14,870 nucleotides of DNA from Veillonella sp. (lineage in GTDB: Bacteria; Bacillota; Negativicutes; Veillonellales; Veillonellaceae): contig NZ_DXLG01000036.1 of NCBI RefSeq assembly GCF_019414865.1, forward strand, positions 1 through 14,870, in the 5' to 3' direction. The first letter of the stretch is position 1. Each line of letters begins with the position of its first letter. The notes beneath the pieces are model-generated. The model was not told the origin of the DNA. It was given only the letters and a program-made list of their open reading frames with translations, and made no database searches. Below are positions 1 to 7,372 of this stretch, in pieces. The translations under genes and the position numbers were made by a program.

Positions 1-711
1 CGTAATAAAACAAGCTATCGATATAGTGGATAATGTCATAAAGGTAACAATCATTTGATATTTTACAGCTTCTAAAGGAGGCATGCCCGCCAATATAAGA
101 CCAGTCATCATCCCCGGCAGCGCTACGATACCTAATGTCTTGGCACTATCTACAGTAGGTTGTAGACCCGTCTTTATAACATCACGCACTATCGCTTTCG
201 AAGCTTGTTTAGGTGTACTACCCAAGGCTAATTTAATTTCCACCTCTTGTTTACGCAATTCAAAATTTGATAGCATTTGGCGATAACAAAGCCCAATTGC
301 TACCATAGCACCACTAATGACCATACCACCAACAGGAATCACTTGATAAGCAGTAAAGGTAAGCACGCCCGTTAAAAGTAGAATCGTTAAAGTAATACTT
401 GCACCTACAGTTATAGCAAACCAAGAAATCCATAGAGCATAAGGAATTCCCTTTCCGCGCTTAGAAGAATTATAGGCTGCATTTATAGCCATAAAGCCTA
501 ATAGCCCAATTATAAATATAGGGCTTTCCGTGCTAAAAATATACGATAAAATAAAGCCGATAACAAAGAGCTGTACAGTGGCTCTTAGAGCACTTATAAA
601 GATATCCTTCTCTAGCTTCAATTCTTGTCTATAAGACATCAGTATACTTATAATCACTAATACAGATGCAAGGCATAAGGACGTAGTCGAAATAGTTTGA
701 AACTGACTCAT
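1..711 (-). CDS. fetB: FetB-family ABC exporter permease (partial, C-terminus outside window)
   Basis: This is the membrane subunit of a FetAB-type ABC exporter (UPF0014/YbbM family), which in E. coli exports iron and helps resist peroxide stress. The window holds 237 codons with no stop; E. coli FetB is about 259 residues, so roughly 20 C-terminal residues are missing. Several hydrophobic segments are visible, near residues 11-25, 46-60, 66-76, 92-114 and 123-142. Family hallmarks are LCYRQ (141-145), LGSTPKQASKAIVRD (163-177), PTVDSAKTLGIVALPGMMTG (185-204) and PLEAVKYQ (212-219), which match E. coli FetB closely as I remember it. The ATG start overlaps the fetA stop by 4 bp (ATGA), so the two are translationally coupled. 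Family membership is firm; the transported metal is inferred from the family. Confidence 0.87.
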   Translation of the reverse strand, partial: MSQFQTISTTSLCLASVLVIISILMSYRQELKLEKDIFISALRATVQLFVIGFILSYIFSTESPIFIIGLLGFMAINAAYNSSKRGKGIPYALWISWFAITVGASITLTILLLTGVLTFTAYQVIPVGGMVISGAMVAIGLCYRQMLSNFELRKQEVEIKLALGSTPKQASKAIVRDVIKTGLQPTVDSAKTLGIVALPGMMTGLILAGMPPLEAVKYQMIVTFMTLSTISIACFIT

Positions 712-1364
712 CTCAATACCTCCTCTTTTGCTAATTGACCGTCTACGATAGTGATGCGGCGATTTGCAGTACGCAAGCTTTGCTCTTCATTATGAGTAAT
801 GGAGATAATGGTGATTCCCTTTTTATGAAGCTCATCAATAACATTTTCTACAATCGATGTATTCGTCGTATCCAAGGCAGACGTAACCTCGTCTAAAAGC
901 AACACTTTAGGCTCAAAAATAAGGCTCCGAATGAGGCATATTCGTTGCATTTCACCGCCAGACAACTCATCATTACGGCGCTCCATATAATTTAGTGGCA
1001 TATGTAGTAGATCAAAGAGATATTCTATACGACTCATATCCGGTTCTAAACCGCGAATATCGTAAGGAAATAGAATATTGCGACGTACTGTTTTCGCAAA
1101 CAAATAAGGTCTTTGAAAACAGTACCCCACCTCTTTGCGATAAGATTCAGGATCTATAGCCGTTAAGGGACGATCATTATAAGTAATAGTTCCCGATGTA
1201 GGACTAATCAGATCACTACATAATTTTAAAAGTGTACTCTTACCACTTCCAGAAGGGCCTACAATAGTAATATAATCACCTTGATTTACCGATAAAGATA
1301 CATCACGGATAATAGATTTGTCTTTTACAATATAAGATATATTGGATAATTTTAGCAGTGCCAT
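708..1364 (-). CDS. fetA: FetA-family ABC exporter ATP-binding protein
   Basis: This is the cytoplasmic ATPase that would power the FetB permease encoded immediately downstream. It is 218 residues and a single nucleotide-binding domain: Walker A GPSGSGKST (36-44), Q-loop Gln84, ABC signature LSGGE (134-138), Walker B VLLLDE (154-159) and switch His191. The chosen ATG at 1364 has AGGGGG six bases upstream and gives the normal family N-terminus MALLKLSN. An in-frame extension of 16 residues from 1412 exists, but it has no ribosome binding site and lacks family character. The gene follows the rpmA terminator across a gap of about 170 bp, so it should have its own promoter. The ATPase class is certain; the pairing with FetB comes from the 4-bp overlap and the family match. 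Confidence 0.87.
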   Translation of the reverse strand: MALLKLSNISYIVKDKSIIRDVSLSVNQGDYITIVGPSGSGKSTLLKLCSDLISPTSGTITYNDRPLTAIDPESYRKEVGYCFQRPYLFAKTVRRNILFPYDIRGLEPDMSRIEYLFDLLHMPLNYMERRNDELSGGEMQRICLIRSLIFEPKVLLLDEVTSALDTTNTSIVENVIDELHKKGITIISITHNEEQSLRTANRRITIVDGQLAKEEVLR

Positions 1365-1433
1365 AATGCCCCCTATCTCGTCATATATATTAAAAGCCAA
1401 ATATCGACTCACTGTGGCTAGTTATTTAGTATT

Positions 1434-1486
1434 CTTAAGCATTATGATTCTAATTATGATATCATTGCCAATATGATAATGCTAAG
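1434..1486. promoter_or_regulatory. AT-rich nested palindromes upstream of fetA, candidate operator/promoter region
   Basis: The arms CTTAAGCATTAT (1434-1445) and ATAATGCTAAG (1476-1486) pair with a single bulge. Between them lie the perfect 10-bp palindrome ATGATATCAT (1456-1465) and a TATCAT-N7-ATGATA inverted repeat (1460-1478). On the minus strand TTAGCA-18-TATCAT or TTGGCA-19-CATAAT could serve as a weak promoter for fetA. The layout suits a metal-responsive repressor site, but it is not a clean match to a Fur or MntR consensus. Regulator and promoter are inference. Confidence 0.35.
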
Positions 1487-1527
1487 CTTAATTATAATAT
1501 ATCTATCAGACACATACTACAGAAAGC

Positions 1528-1559
1528 AAAAAATCCCTAGTGGAAAACCACTAGGGATT
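1528..1559 (-). terminator. Rho-independent terminator of the rplU-prp-rpmA operon
   Basis: A perfect 12-bp inverted repeat (AATCCCTAGTGG / CCACTAGGGATT, 1532-1543 and 1548-1559) surrounds a 4-nt loop. Read on the minus strand, the stem is followed by a run of T's (1528-1533). It lies 16 bp past the rpmA stop codon and separates the ribosomal protein operon from fetAB. Confidence 0.93.
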
Positions 1560-1575
1560 AATAGTCTTTGTAAAA

Positions 1576-1860
1576 TTAAGCTTCTACAGGGTATACGCTA
1601 ACTTTACGGTTGTAACGACCAGCACGTTCGAATGCTACTTTACCAGGCACAAGTGCGAATAAAGTGTCATCTTTACCGATACCTACGTTAGTACCAGGGT
1701 GGAAGTGAGTACCACGTTGACGAACGATGATATTACCGCTCTTTACGATGGAACCATCATGGCATTTAACACCAAGACGTTTAGATTCACTGTCACGACC
1801 ATTACGAGTACTGGACACACCTTTTTTATGTGCGAACAATTGCAAATCAAAAGTAAACAT
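1576..1860 (-). CDS. rpmA: 50S ribosomal protein L27 with Prp-cleaved N-terminal extension
   Basis: L27 is a large-subunit protein whose N-terminus reaches the peptidyl transferase centre. The product is 94 residues. It carries the Firmicutes-type pre-sequence MFTFDLQLF in front of AHKKG, where the Prp protease would cut between Phe9 and Ala10 by analogy with Staphylococcus aureus. Downstream are the L27 signatures GVSSTRNGRDSESKRLGVK and GTHFHPGTNVGIGKDDTL. The ATG at 1860 is preferred because AGGAGG sits 8 nt upstream; a GTG at 1869 lies inside that ribosome binding site and is unlikely. It is the last gene of rplU-prp-rpmA, 12 bp after prp, and is followed by a strong terminator. Confidence 0.96.
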   Translation of the reverse strand: MFTFDLQLFAHKKGVSSTRNGRDSESKRLGVKCHDGSIVKSGNIIVRQRGTHFHPGTNVGIGKDDTLFALVPGKVAFERAGRYNRKVSVYPVEA

Positions 1861-1872
1861 TAAGTTCACCTC

Positions 1873-2187
1873 CTATATTTCGTGTATTTGGACAAACTCT
1901 GGATATTGACGGCTAATTTCCTCTAGACCGAGAAGCATAGTCCCCAGAATATCCTGTCCACTCTGGTTAATCGTCCCAGAGAGAACCATATCACATCGAC
2001 CTTCGCTATTCGTATATTCCCCTTCTTGTTGAGCAATCTGGGTAAGTCCTAACATTGCCGTTGCCGTTAAAACAGACACTGCAGCACATACGATATCGAA
2101 GCCATGCTCATCATATCCTGCATGACCGGATAGGTGACAACCAATGACTTGATTCTCACTATTCCGCTGGATTCCAATGGAAACCAT
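1873..2187 (-). CDS. prp: Ribosomal-processing cysteine protease Prp (YsxB family)
   Basis: Prp removes the N-terminal extension of L27 in Firmicutes and relatives, a step needed for ribosome function. This 104-residue product has the family core GHAGYDEHGFDIVCAAVS with His22 and Cys34, the same positions as the catalytic pair of S. aureus Prp. The gene sits between rplU and rpmA, the conserved place for its family, next to its own substrate gene. The ATG lies two bases after the rplU stop and has no strong ribosome binding site, so translation is probably coupled to rplU. Confidence 0.93.
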   Translation of the reverse strand: MVSIGIQRNSENQVIGCHLSGHAGYDEHGFDIVCAAVSVLTATAMLGLTQIAQQEGEYTNSEGRCDMVLSGTINQSGQDILGTMLLGLEEISRQYPEFVQIHEI

Positions 2188-2189
2188 AA

Positions 2190-2501
2190 TTAAGCTTGGA
2201 TAGATTCAATACGAACTTTTGTGAACGGTTGACGATGGCCTTGACGACGACGGTAGTTGGATTTAGCTTTGTATTTGAATACTAAGATTTTTTTACCTTT
2301 ACCATGCTCAAGAACTGTACCTGTAACTTTTGCACCGTTTACAAGAGGAGCGCCAACTTTAACGTCGCCGTCATTCACTACAGTCAAAACTTCTTCGAAT
2401 GTAACGGACTCGTTAGCAGCTGCTTCCAATTTTTCGATAGTAATTACATCGCCTTCAGCAACGCGATATTGTTTACCACCAGTTTTAATAATTGCGTACA
2501 T
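2190..2501 (-). CDS. rplU: 50S ribosomal protein L21
   Basis: L21 is a large-subunit protein that binds 23S rRNA. The 103-residue product has the usual family length, the start MYAIIKTGGKQYRV and the conserved basic C-terminal segment KYKAKSNYRRRQGHRQ with FTKVRI after it. The ATG is preceded by a strong AAGGAGGTG (2507-2515). It opens the rplU-prp-rpmA operon behind a near-consensus promoter and a structured leader, consistent with autoregulation by L21. Confidence 0.97.
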   Translation of the reverse strand: MYAIIKTGGKQYRVAEGDVITIEKLEAAANESVTFEEVLTVVNDGDVKVGAPLVNGAKVTGTVLEHGKGKKILVFKYKAKSNYRRRQGHRQPFTKVRIESIQA

Positions 2502-2615
2502 GAGAACACCTCCTTGTTATCGAACTCGCTGAATTCGGTATCCCGACCCGAACTTCGGTCGGGCGTTTAAACCTGCTTCACGCGGATTGCAAAGTTCAGT
2601 AAACCGAACTAATAC
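2502..2615 (-). ncRNA. Candidate L21 mRNA leader (structured 5' UTR of rplU)
   Basis: From the predicted transcription start near 2615 to the rplU ATG lies a leader of about 114 nt with three consecutive hairpins. They are 2593-2610 (7-bp stem with one mismatch, TAAA loop), 2542-2563 (CCCGACC/GGTCGGG) and 2521-2537 (CGAATTC/GAGTTCG with one G-U pair and a 3-nt loop, read on the minus strand). The last ends just before the ribosome binding site. A GC-rich structured leader before rplU fits the L21 leaders known in Firmicutes, where L21 is thought to repress its own operon. Membership of that Rfam family could not be tested here. Confidence 0.6.
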
Positions 2616-2621
2616 TGATAT

Positions 2622-2650
2622 AGTATATCCTATTTACCTATCTATGTCAA
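2622..2650 (-). promoter_or_regulatory. Sigma-70-type promoter of rplU-prp-rpmA
   Basis: On the minus strand a perfect -35 TTGACA (2645-2650) is separated by 17 bp from the -10 TATACT (2622-2627). Transcription would start near 2615. This is the best promoter in the window and suits strong ribosomal protein expression. Confidence 0.85.
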
Positions 2651-2704
2651 ACAAAATTCAACATAAATAGCTCAGTTCTGATACTTTCATATATATACAA
2701 ACCT

Positions 2705-3280
2705 CTAAAATTCTCCGATAATTCCGAGATGTTGTAAAAGTATTTTGGTACCGATGAGAATTAGTACACCGCCGCCGAGAATATCTGCATATTTCCCAAC
2801 AAACTGGCCCATAAATTTACCTAAGTATACTCCAATTAAAGAAATACCGAAGGTAATAACACCGATCATAGCAGATGCTTCCCACACATTGATGGGCATA
2901 AAGGCAAAAGTAAGACCTACAGCCATGGCATCAAGGCTGGTAGCTACGGAGAGCATCATCATTTCCCAAACGCCTAAAAACTGTTTATCATCATCTTCAT
3001 CATCTTCATCGCTAAGCCCCTCTCTAATCATAGCGATACCTAAATAGCCGAGAAGGCCAAAGATAATCCAATGATCCCATTCAGATATGACATCGATAAA
3101 CTGACGCCCAATGAGCCAGCCAATTATAGGCATGAGAAACTGGAATAGACCAAATAAGAATGCCAATGTAACCTTTCGGCGATTTTCACCTACCGGCATT
3201 GATAAACCTTTACCAATCGATACACCAAAAGCATCCATAGCAAGACCAACACTAATTAATATAATTTCAAATACAGACAC
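2705..3280 (-). CDS. mntP: MntP-type manganese efflux pump
   Basis: MntP (formerly YebN) is a small inner-membrane protein that exports Mn(II) and prevents manganese poisoning. The 191-residue product has about six hydrophobic segments and the two family motifs MDAFGVSIGKG (Asp16) and LDAMAVG (Asp117), aligned with Asp residues known to matter in E. coli MntP. The cytoplasmic loop contains an eight-residue Asp/Glu run (91-98). The GTG at 3280 is preferred because AGGTGA lies 5 nt upstream; a GTG at 3289 overlaps that site. The gene starts 26 bp after rng, so it is probably co-transcribed with it. There is no room for a yybP-ykoY manganese riboswitch directly upstream, and I see no clear terminator after it. 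Confidence 0.9.
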   Translation of the reverse strand: MSVFEIILISVGLAMDAFGVSIGKGLSMPVGENRRKVTLAFLFGLFQFLMPIIGWLIGRQFIDVISEWDHWIIFGLLGYLGIAMIREGLSDEDDEDDDKQFLGVWEMMMLSVATSLDAMAVGLTFAFMPINVWEASAMIGVITFGISLIGVYLGKFMGQFVGKYADILGGGVLILIGTKILLQHLGIIGEF

Positions 3281-3306
3281 GAAACTCACCTATAAAAACT
3301 ACTTAC

Positions 3307-4734
3307 TTATTCTGCTACGGCCATCAAAGAATATCCTTCTCGGCTAATTTGTGAATTCACTACAATCGAAATCTTACGCCCTATAGAATCACCTAAATCC
3401 TCAAGAACAGCCTTAGTTAAGTATTGGGCTACCTCTGGATGTACTTCGATTTCTAGATTAGATTTAATGCGACCTGATTTAAACAGCTCACGTATACGAC
3501 GGATAATTTGCATGTATACAGTTCTGCCTGACAACATGTATCCAGTGCCCCCACATTGAGGGCATGTATCAAACATCAAAGTTTGCAAACCTTGACGGGC
3601 ACGCTTTCTTGTCATCTCCACAAGGCCAAGGGAACTAATACCGCATACCACGGTTTTCATCTTGTCTAACTTAGCCTGTGCACTCAACAATTTTAACAAC
3701 TCTTGTTGATGGGACTTATCCTTCATATCAATAAAATCGACGACGATAATACCACCAATATCACGCAATCGCAATTGTCGACAAATTTCCTTTGCCGCCT
3801 CTTTATTGACTGTAAAAGCCAGATCTTCTAACTTATTAGACTTACCTGTGTAATGAGCCGAGTTTACATCAAATACGGTGAGAGCCTCCGTATGATCAAT
3901 ACGGATAGAGCCACCGGAAGGTAGATTAATATCACGAGAGATAAGATCTTCTAATTGTGGTTCAATATGATTGGCTTTAAAGATAGGTGTGCTACCTCGG
4001 TGACGTGTCACTTTAATTTGCTGTGATGTAGGCCCATGACCTAAGAGATCAAGCAATCGAGACTCACCCATATCGGAATCTACAATAATCTCTCCTACAT
4101 TGCGATGCGCATAGTCTCGTACAAGGCGGAACCAGAAGTCCGCATCACTATAGAGATCAGTACCACTCTTAGCTACCTTAAATCGTTTTAACACATGTTG
4201 CCATGTACGCCATAGATATTCCATATCACGACCGATTTCGTCAGCACTAGCCTTAGCGGCTGCCGTACGAATAATAAATCCACAGCCTTCCTGTACATAA
4301 GGCGCTGCTAATTCTTGTAATTTAGCACGTACTGCTTCATCAGTAATTTTCTTAGAAATATGCATGCCTTCAGAATATGGTAAAAGCACCATAAAGCGTC
4401 CTGCCAAACTCACATCAGCTGTAACGCGAGCCCCTTTACCAAGCATTTCCTCTTTTACCACTTGTACAAGAATTTGCTGTCCCACAGATAGGCGTGGCAA
4501 GATTTTCTGTTCTTTCCCCTGTTGAAGGTTCAAATACGCATTTTGAGAGCCACCTATATCAACAAAGGCCGCTTGCATGCCGTTAAGTACGTTCTTAACA
4601 GTACCCTTGTACATATGATTTGCCATATGAGACTCATCAGTACGTTCTAAGACAAAGTCTACTAACTGCCCTTCTTCATCGATAACAGCCATGCGGATTT
4701 CTTCGCGCATAACATTGACCAAAATTTTATGCAT
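3307..4734 (-). CDS. rng: Ribonuclease G (RNase E/G family)
   Basis: RNase G is a single-strand endonuclease that matures rRNA 5' ends and degrades mRNA. The 475-residue length is typical of RNase G and lacks RNase E's long C-terminal scaffold. Visible features are an S1 domain near residues 38-115 (MYKGTVKNVLNGMQAAFVDIG), the Mg-binding catalytic Asp289 (TVFDVNSA) and Asp333 (IIVVDFIDM), and the zinc-link CPQCGGTG (Cys391, Cys394). The ATG at 4734 gives the natural N-terminus MHKILVNV with GGCGGG upstream; a TTG seven codons earlier is unlikely. It lies downstream of the radical SAM/DUF2344 pair and just upstream of mntP. Confidence 0.95.
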   Translation of the reverse strand: MHKILVNVMREEIRMAVIDEEGQLVDFVLERTDESHMANHMYKGTVKNVLNGMQAAFVDIGGSQNAYLNLQQGKEQKILPRLSVGQQILVQVVKEEMLGKGARVTADVSLAGRFMVLLPYSEGMHISKKITDEAVRAKLQELAAPYVQEGCGFIIRTAAAKASADEIGRDMEYLWRTWQHVLKRFKVAKSGTDLYSDADFWFRLVRDYAHRNVGEIIVDSDMGESRLLDLLGHGPTSQQIKVTRHRGSTPIFKANHIEPQLEDLISRDINLPSGGSIRIDHTEALTVFDVNSAHYTGKSNKLEDLAFTVNKEAAKEICRQLRLRDIGGIIVVDFIDMKDKSHQQELLKLLSAQAKLDKMKTVVCGISSLGLVEMTRKRARQGLQTLMFDTCPQCGGTGYMLSGRTVYMQIIRRIRELFKSGRIKSNLEIEVHPEVAQYLTKAVLEDLGDSIGRKISIVVNSQISREGYSLMAVAE

Positions 4735-4788
4735 CCTATCCCGCCCTTCGTTCAATTCAAAATATATAGTTCTTTTAAATCACTAAAG

Positions 4789-4817
4789 CTTATATAACCG
4801 TTTAAAATTTATGTAAA
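4789..4817 (-). promoter_or_regulatory. Candidate promoter for rng-mntP
   Basis: On the minus strand TTTACA (4812-4817) and TATAAG (4789-4794) are separated by 17 bp, starting just after the DUF2344 stop. It would give a 5' UTR of about 50 nt before the rng ATG. Five of six bases match consensus in each box. The 87-bp gap before rng, large for this cluster, supports a separate promoter. Confidence 0.55.
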
Positions 4818-4821
4818 AGAA

Positions 4822-5517
4822 TTAGTAATTAATTTCCAATGGAGTGTAACGGCCTTCTTCGTTTTCTACCATAATGGCTTTACGGTGAATTTCATAGCCC
4901 GTCGTAATAGGCCAGTTATATTGATCTTTACCAAGGTTCCACACTTCACTAGGTTTGATTGTACCTTGCGGATAAATACCGATGCCCATAGTAAGGGTTA
5001 CCATACCATCCTCAACGGATGCTACAATAGGTTCTTTTACAAATTCTTTCACATCAATGGTACGAGTTTTCTTAGGCGTTACCTTTTCATAAGAAATTTC
5101 CGTTGCGTCATTGAAAGGTTTTAGCAATGCATCCCAATCCGCATGTTCATCCGTTACAGGACCTGTTACTTCGTAAATAGCAAAGTTACAGATAGCCATC
5201 ATCTTTTTAACCTTTTCAGGCATTTCCTTGCCACCTAGCACCTCAAGACCTGGCGGTGCCACGCGGTTCAAACGCTCCATAATAGACTCTAAAGAGTCCT
5301 CTTCTAGCACGTCCATATCGATATATTCAGCCGCCGCTGTTACACCTAGAGCAAGTGCAGAGGAAAAGCTAATTTTCATATGTGGATTAAAGCCTTCAGA
5401 ATAAGCCATTTTAATTTCTGCGCGGCGAATCATACGTTCTACTGCTTGTGCATAATCAAGGTGCGACAAGAATCGCAATTTTTCGCCTTTATTTAAGGCC
5501 AAACGTAACTTTTTCAA
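4822..5517 (-). CDS. DUF2344 radical SAM-linked protein (TIGR03936-type)
   Basis: This is a 231-residue protein of the family usually encoded beside, or fused to, the large radical SAM protein found here immediately upstream. Its biochemical role is not known to me. The recognisable N-terminal core is KLRLALNKGEKLRFLSHLD, followed by a basic helix and YSEGFNPHMKISFSSALALG, then EYIDMDV. The rest (about 95-231) is less conserved. The start is a TTG at 5517 with AGGAGG nine bases upstream; longer in-frame starts at 5526 (GTG, no spacing from that site) and 5541 are poorer. It overlaps the radical SAM gene by 29 bp, implying coupled expression and probably joint function. The adjacent rng suggests an RNA-related job, but that is only association. 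Confidence 0.82.
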   Translation of the reverse strand: MKKLRLALNKGEKLRFLSHLDYAQAVERMIRRAEIKMAYSEGFNPHMKISFSSALALGVTAAAEYIDMDVLEEDSLESIMERLNRVAPPGLEVLGGKEMPEKVKKMMAICNFAIYEVTGPVTDEHADWDALLKPFNDATEISYEKVTPKKTRTIDVKEFVKEPIVASVEDGMVTLTMGIGIYPQGTIKPSEVWNLGKDQYNWPITTGYEIHRKAIMVENEEGRYTPLEINY

Positions 5518-7372
5518 CTCTGCCACCCTCCTTATAGTCAATAATTGCAGTATTTAGCTCTGGACATACGTTACAGCCCTTACATGGACCGCGACGGCAA
5601 TCACTTGTTAAGTTTGCCTCTACCGCTTGTTCCCACTCTCGTTTCAAGAAAGCTTTACTTACAGTGCAATCCAAATGATCCCAAGGTAATGGCTCGTCGA
5701 AATCACGAGTACGACGTGCAAAATATGCAGGATCCAAACCACAGTCAGCGAATGCTTTCAACCATGTTTCATAGTTGAAGAACTCAGTCCAACCATCAAA
5801 TTTACAGCCCGCTTCCCAAGCTTTTACAAGAACCTTAGACAATCTACGGTCCCCACGAGCAAAAGCGGCCTCCATGTAGCCAGTATAGCCATCATGATAG
5901 TGATAAGAAATATTGCGATTATTGATGAGAGATTTTAAATAACGTTGCTTACGATGAATTTCCTCTACATCTTGTTGACCATACCATTGGTATGGAGAAT
6001 GTGTTTTTGGTACGAAGAAGGATACGCTGACAGTTACAGAACCATTGCGTTTACCTGTAATGTCACGATGCAAATCAAGCACCTTATAAGCCAAATTAGC
6101 AATACCCGCTAGGTCCTCATCAGTTTCAGTTGGAAGGCCCATCATGAAGTACAATTTAACTGTATTCCACCCAGATTTAAAGGCATTTGTACACGCTGCC
6201 AATAAGTCTTCTTCGCTAACGCCTTTGTTGATAACATCGCGCATGCGCTGTGTCCCTGCTTCAGGAGCAAAAGTAAGACCACTCTTACGTACTTGTTGCA
6301 CCTTTTTCGCAATATCGATGGAGAAACTATCGATGCGCAAGGATGGCAAGCTTACGCTCACTTGTTTGTCTTTGAACTCTTCCATAAGCATGTCTACTAA
6401 CTCTGGCAATTTAGAATAGTCCGCAGAGCTTAAGCTCATCAAAGAGATTTCATTATAGCCAGTGTTAGCAATCGTATCCTTAGCAATTTGAAGCAAACGC
6501 TCTGGCGTCTTTTCACGAACAGGGCGGTATAGCATTCCCGCTTGGCAGAAACGACAGCCCCGTGTACAGCCGCGGAATAATTCTAGTACTGCACGGTCAT
6601 GCACGATATCTAAGAAAGGCACTACAGGTTTTGTAGGATAAAATACATTTTCTACATCCTCTACGATGCGTTTCTCTACAGCTGCCGGTACATCTTCAAA
6701 GCGAGGTGTAATAGATTTAAAATCGCCTTGTTCTGTGTATTCTACATCGTATAACGCTGGACAATAGGTACCAGGAATTTGAGCCACTTTACGCAAAAAC
6801 GCCTCTTTACCCCCTGGGAAACCTTTTGCTTTTTCAGCTTTATAGAGGTCGATAAATTCATCGCCCCATTCTTCGGATTCACCGAGAGATACAATATCAA
6901 AGAAATCTGCAATAGGCTCTACATTAAATGCACATGGGCCACCACATACGAGTAACGGGAAATCCATATCACGATCTTTAGCGTACATAGGAATACCAGC
7001 CAAATCGAGCATATTCAAGATATTAGTAAAGCTCATCTCATATTGAAGTGTAAAGGCTAGTACATCAAAGTCTTTAATAGGCGTACGAGTTTCCAAAGAG
7101 AATAAAGGAATGTTGCGCTTGCGCATCTCCTCTTCCATATCGTGCCAAGGTGCAAACACACGTTCCGCTGCTGCATCATCACGACGATTTACAAGACCAT
7201 ATAAAATTTTGATACCCAAATGACTCATGGCCACTTCGTATACATCTGGAAAAGCTAATGCCATTGTTACATCAACAGTACTGTGATCTTTTACGATACT
7301 GTTATATTCGCCACCCGTATAACGAGCAGGCTTTTGGACATGTTGTAACCATGACGTATCTAATTGAATCAT
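5489..7372 (-). CDS. Radical SAM protein of the TIGR03960 type (B12-binding-like N-terminus)
   Basis: This is a 627-residue iron-sulfur enzyme with an unknown substrate. The radical SAM cluster motif is CTRGCRFC (Cys269, Cys273, Cys276) in LELFRGCTRGCRFCQAG, followed by LMSLSSADY, LPSLRID and FAPEAGTQRMR. Residues about 35-165 resemble the cobalamin-binding-like domain of this family (LAFPDVYEVAMSHLG, LVCGGPCAFNVEPIADFFD). A textbook DxHxxG cobalamin ligand motif is absent, so B12 use is uncertain. The C-terminus has a second cysteine group, Cys592, 597, 600 and 603, which could bind another Fe-S cluster or zinc. The ATG has GGAGG 4 nt upstream. The DUF2344 partner follows with a 29-bp overlap; rodA lies 58 bp upstream. 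Confidence 0.9.
   Translation of the reverse strand: MIQLDTSWLQHVQKPARYTGGEYNSIVKDHSTVDVTMALAFPDVYEVAMSHLGIKILYGLVNRRDDAAAERVFAPWHDMEEEMRKRNIPLFSLETRTPIKDFDVLAFTLQYEMSFTNILNMLDLAGIPMYAKDRDMDFPLLVCGGPCAFNVEPIADFFDIVSLGESEEWGDEFIDLYKAEKAKGFPGGKEAFLRKVAQIPGTYCPALYDVEYTEQGDFKSITPRFEDVPAAVEKRIVEDVENVFYPTKPVVPFLDIVHDRAVLELFRGCTRGCRFCQAGMLYRPVREKTPERLLQIAKDTIANTGYNEISLMSLSSADYSKLPELVDMLMEEFKDKQVSVSLPSLRIDSFSIDIAKKVQQVRKSGLTFAPEAGTQRMRDVINKGVSEEDLLAACTNAFKSGWNTVKLYFMMGLPTETDEDLAGIANLAYKVLDLHRDITGKRNGSVTVSVSFFVPKTHSPYQWYGQQDVEEIHRKQRYLKSLINNRNISYHYHDGYTGYMEAAFARGDRRLSKVLVKAWEAGCKFDGWTEFFNYETWLKAFADCGLDPAYFARRTRDFDEPLPWDHLDCTVSKAFLKREWEQAVEANLTSDCRRGPCKGCNVCPELNTAIIDYKEGGRVEKVTFGLK

Noticed and set aside
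83..286. Short plus-strand open frames here and opposite most genes
   Set aside because: They lie antisense to well-supported minus-strand genes (here fetB) and show low-complexity or non-family sequence.
1365..1412. 16-residue N-terminal extension of FetA
   Set aside because: No ribosome binding site precedes it, it lacks family character, and the internal ATG at 1364 has a strong AGGGGG.
2651..2704. Terminator after mntP
   Set aside because: Only a 4-bp TCAG/CTGA dyad is present, with no T-run, so mntP transcripts may run into the rplU region.
5489..7372. Firm assignment as a cobalamin-dependent radical SAM methyltransferase
   Set aside because: The N-terminal domain is B12-like in arrangement, but no standard DxHxxG motif is visible, so cobalamin dependence is not claimed.
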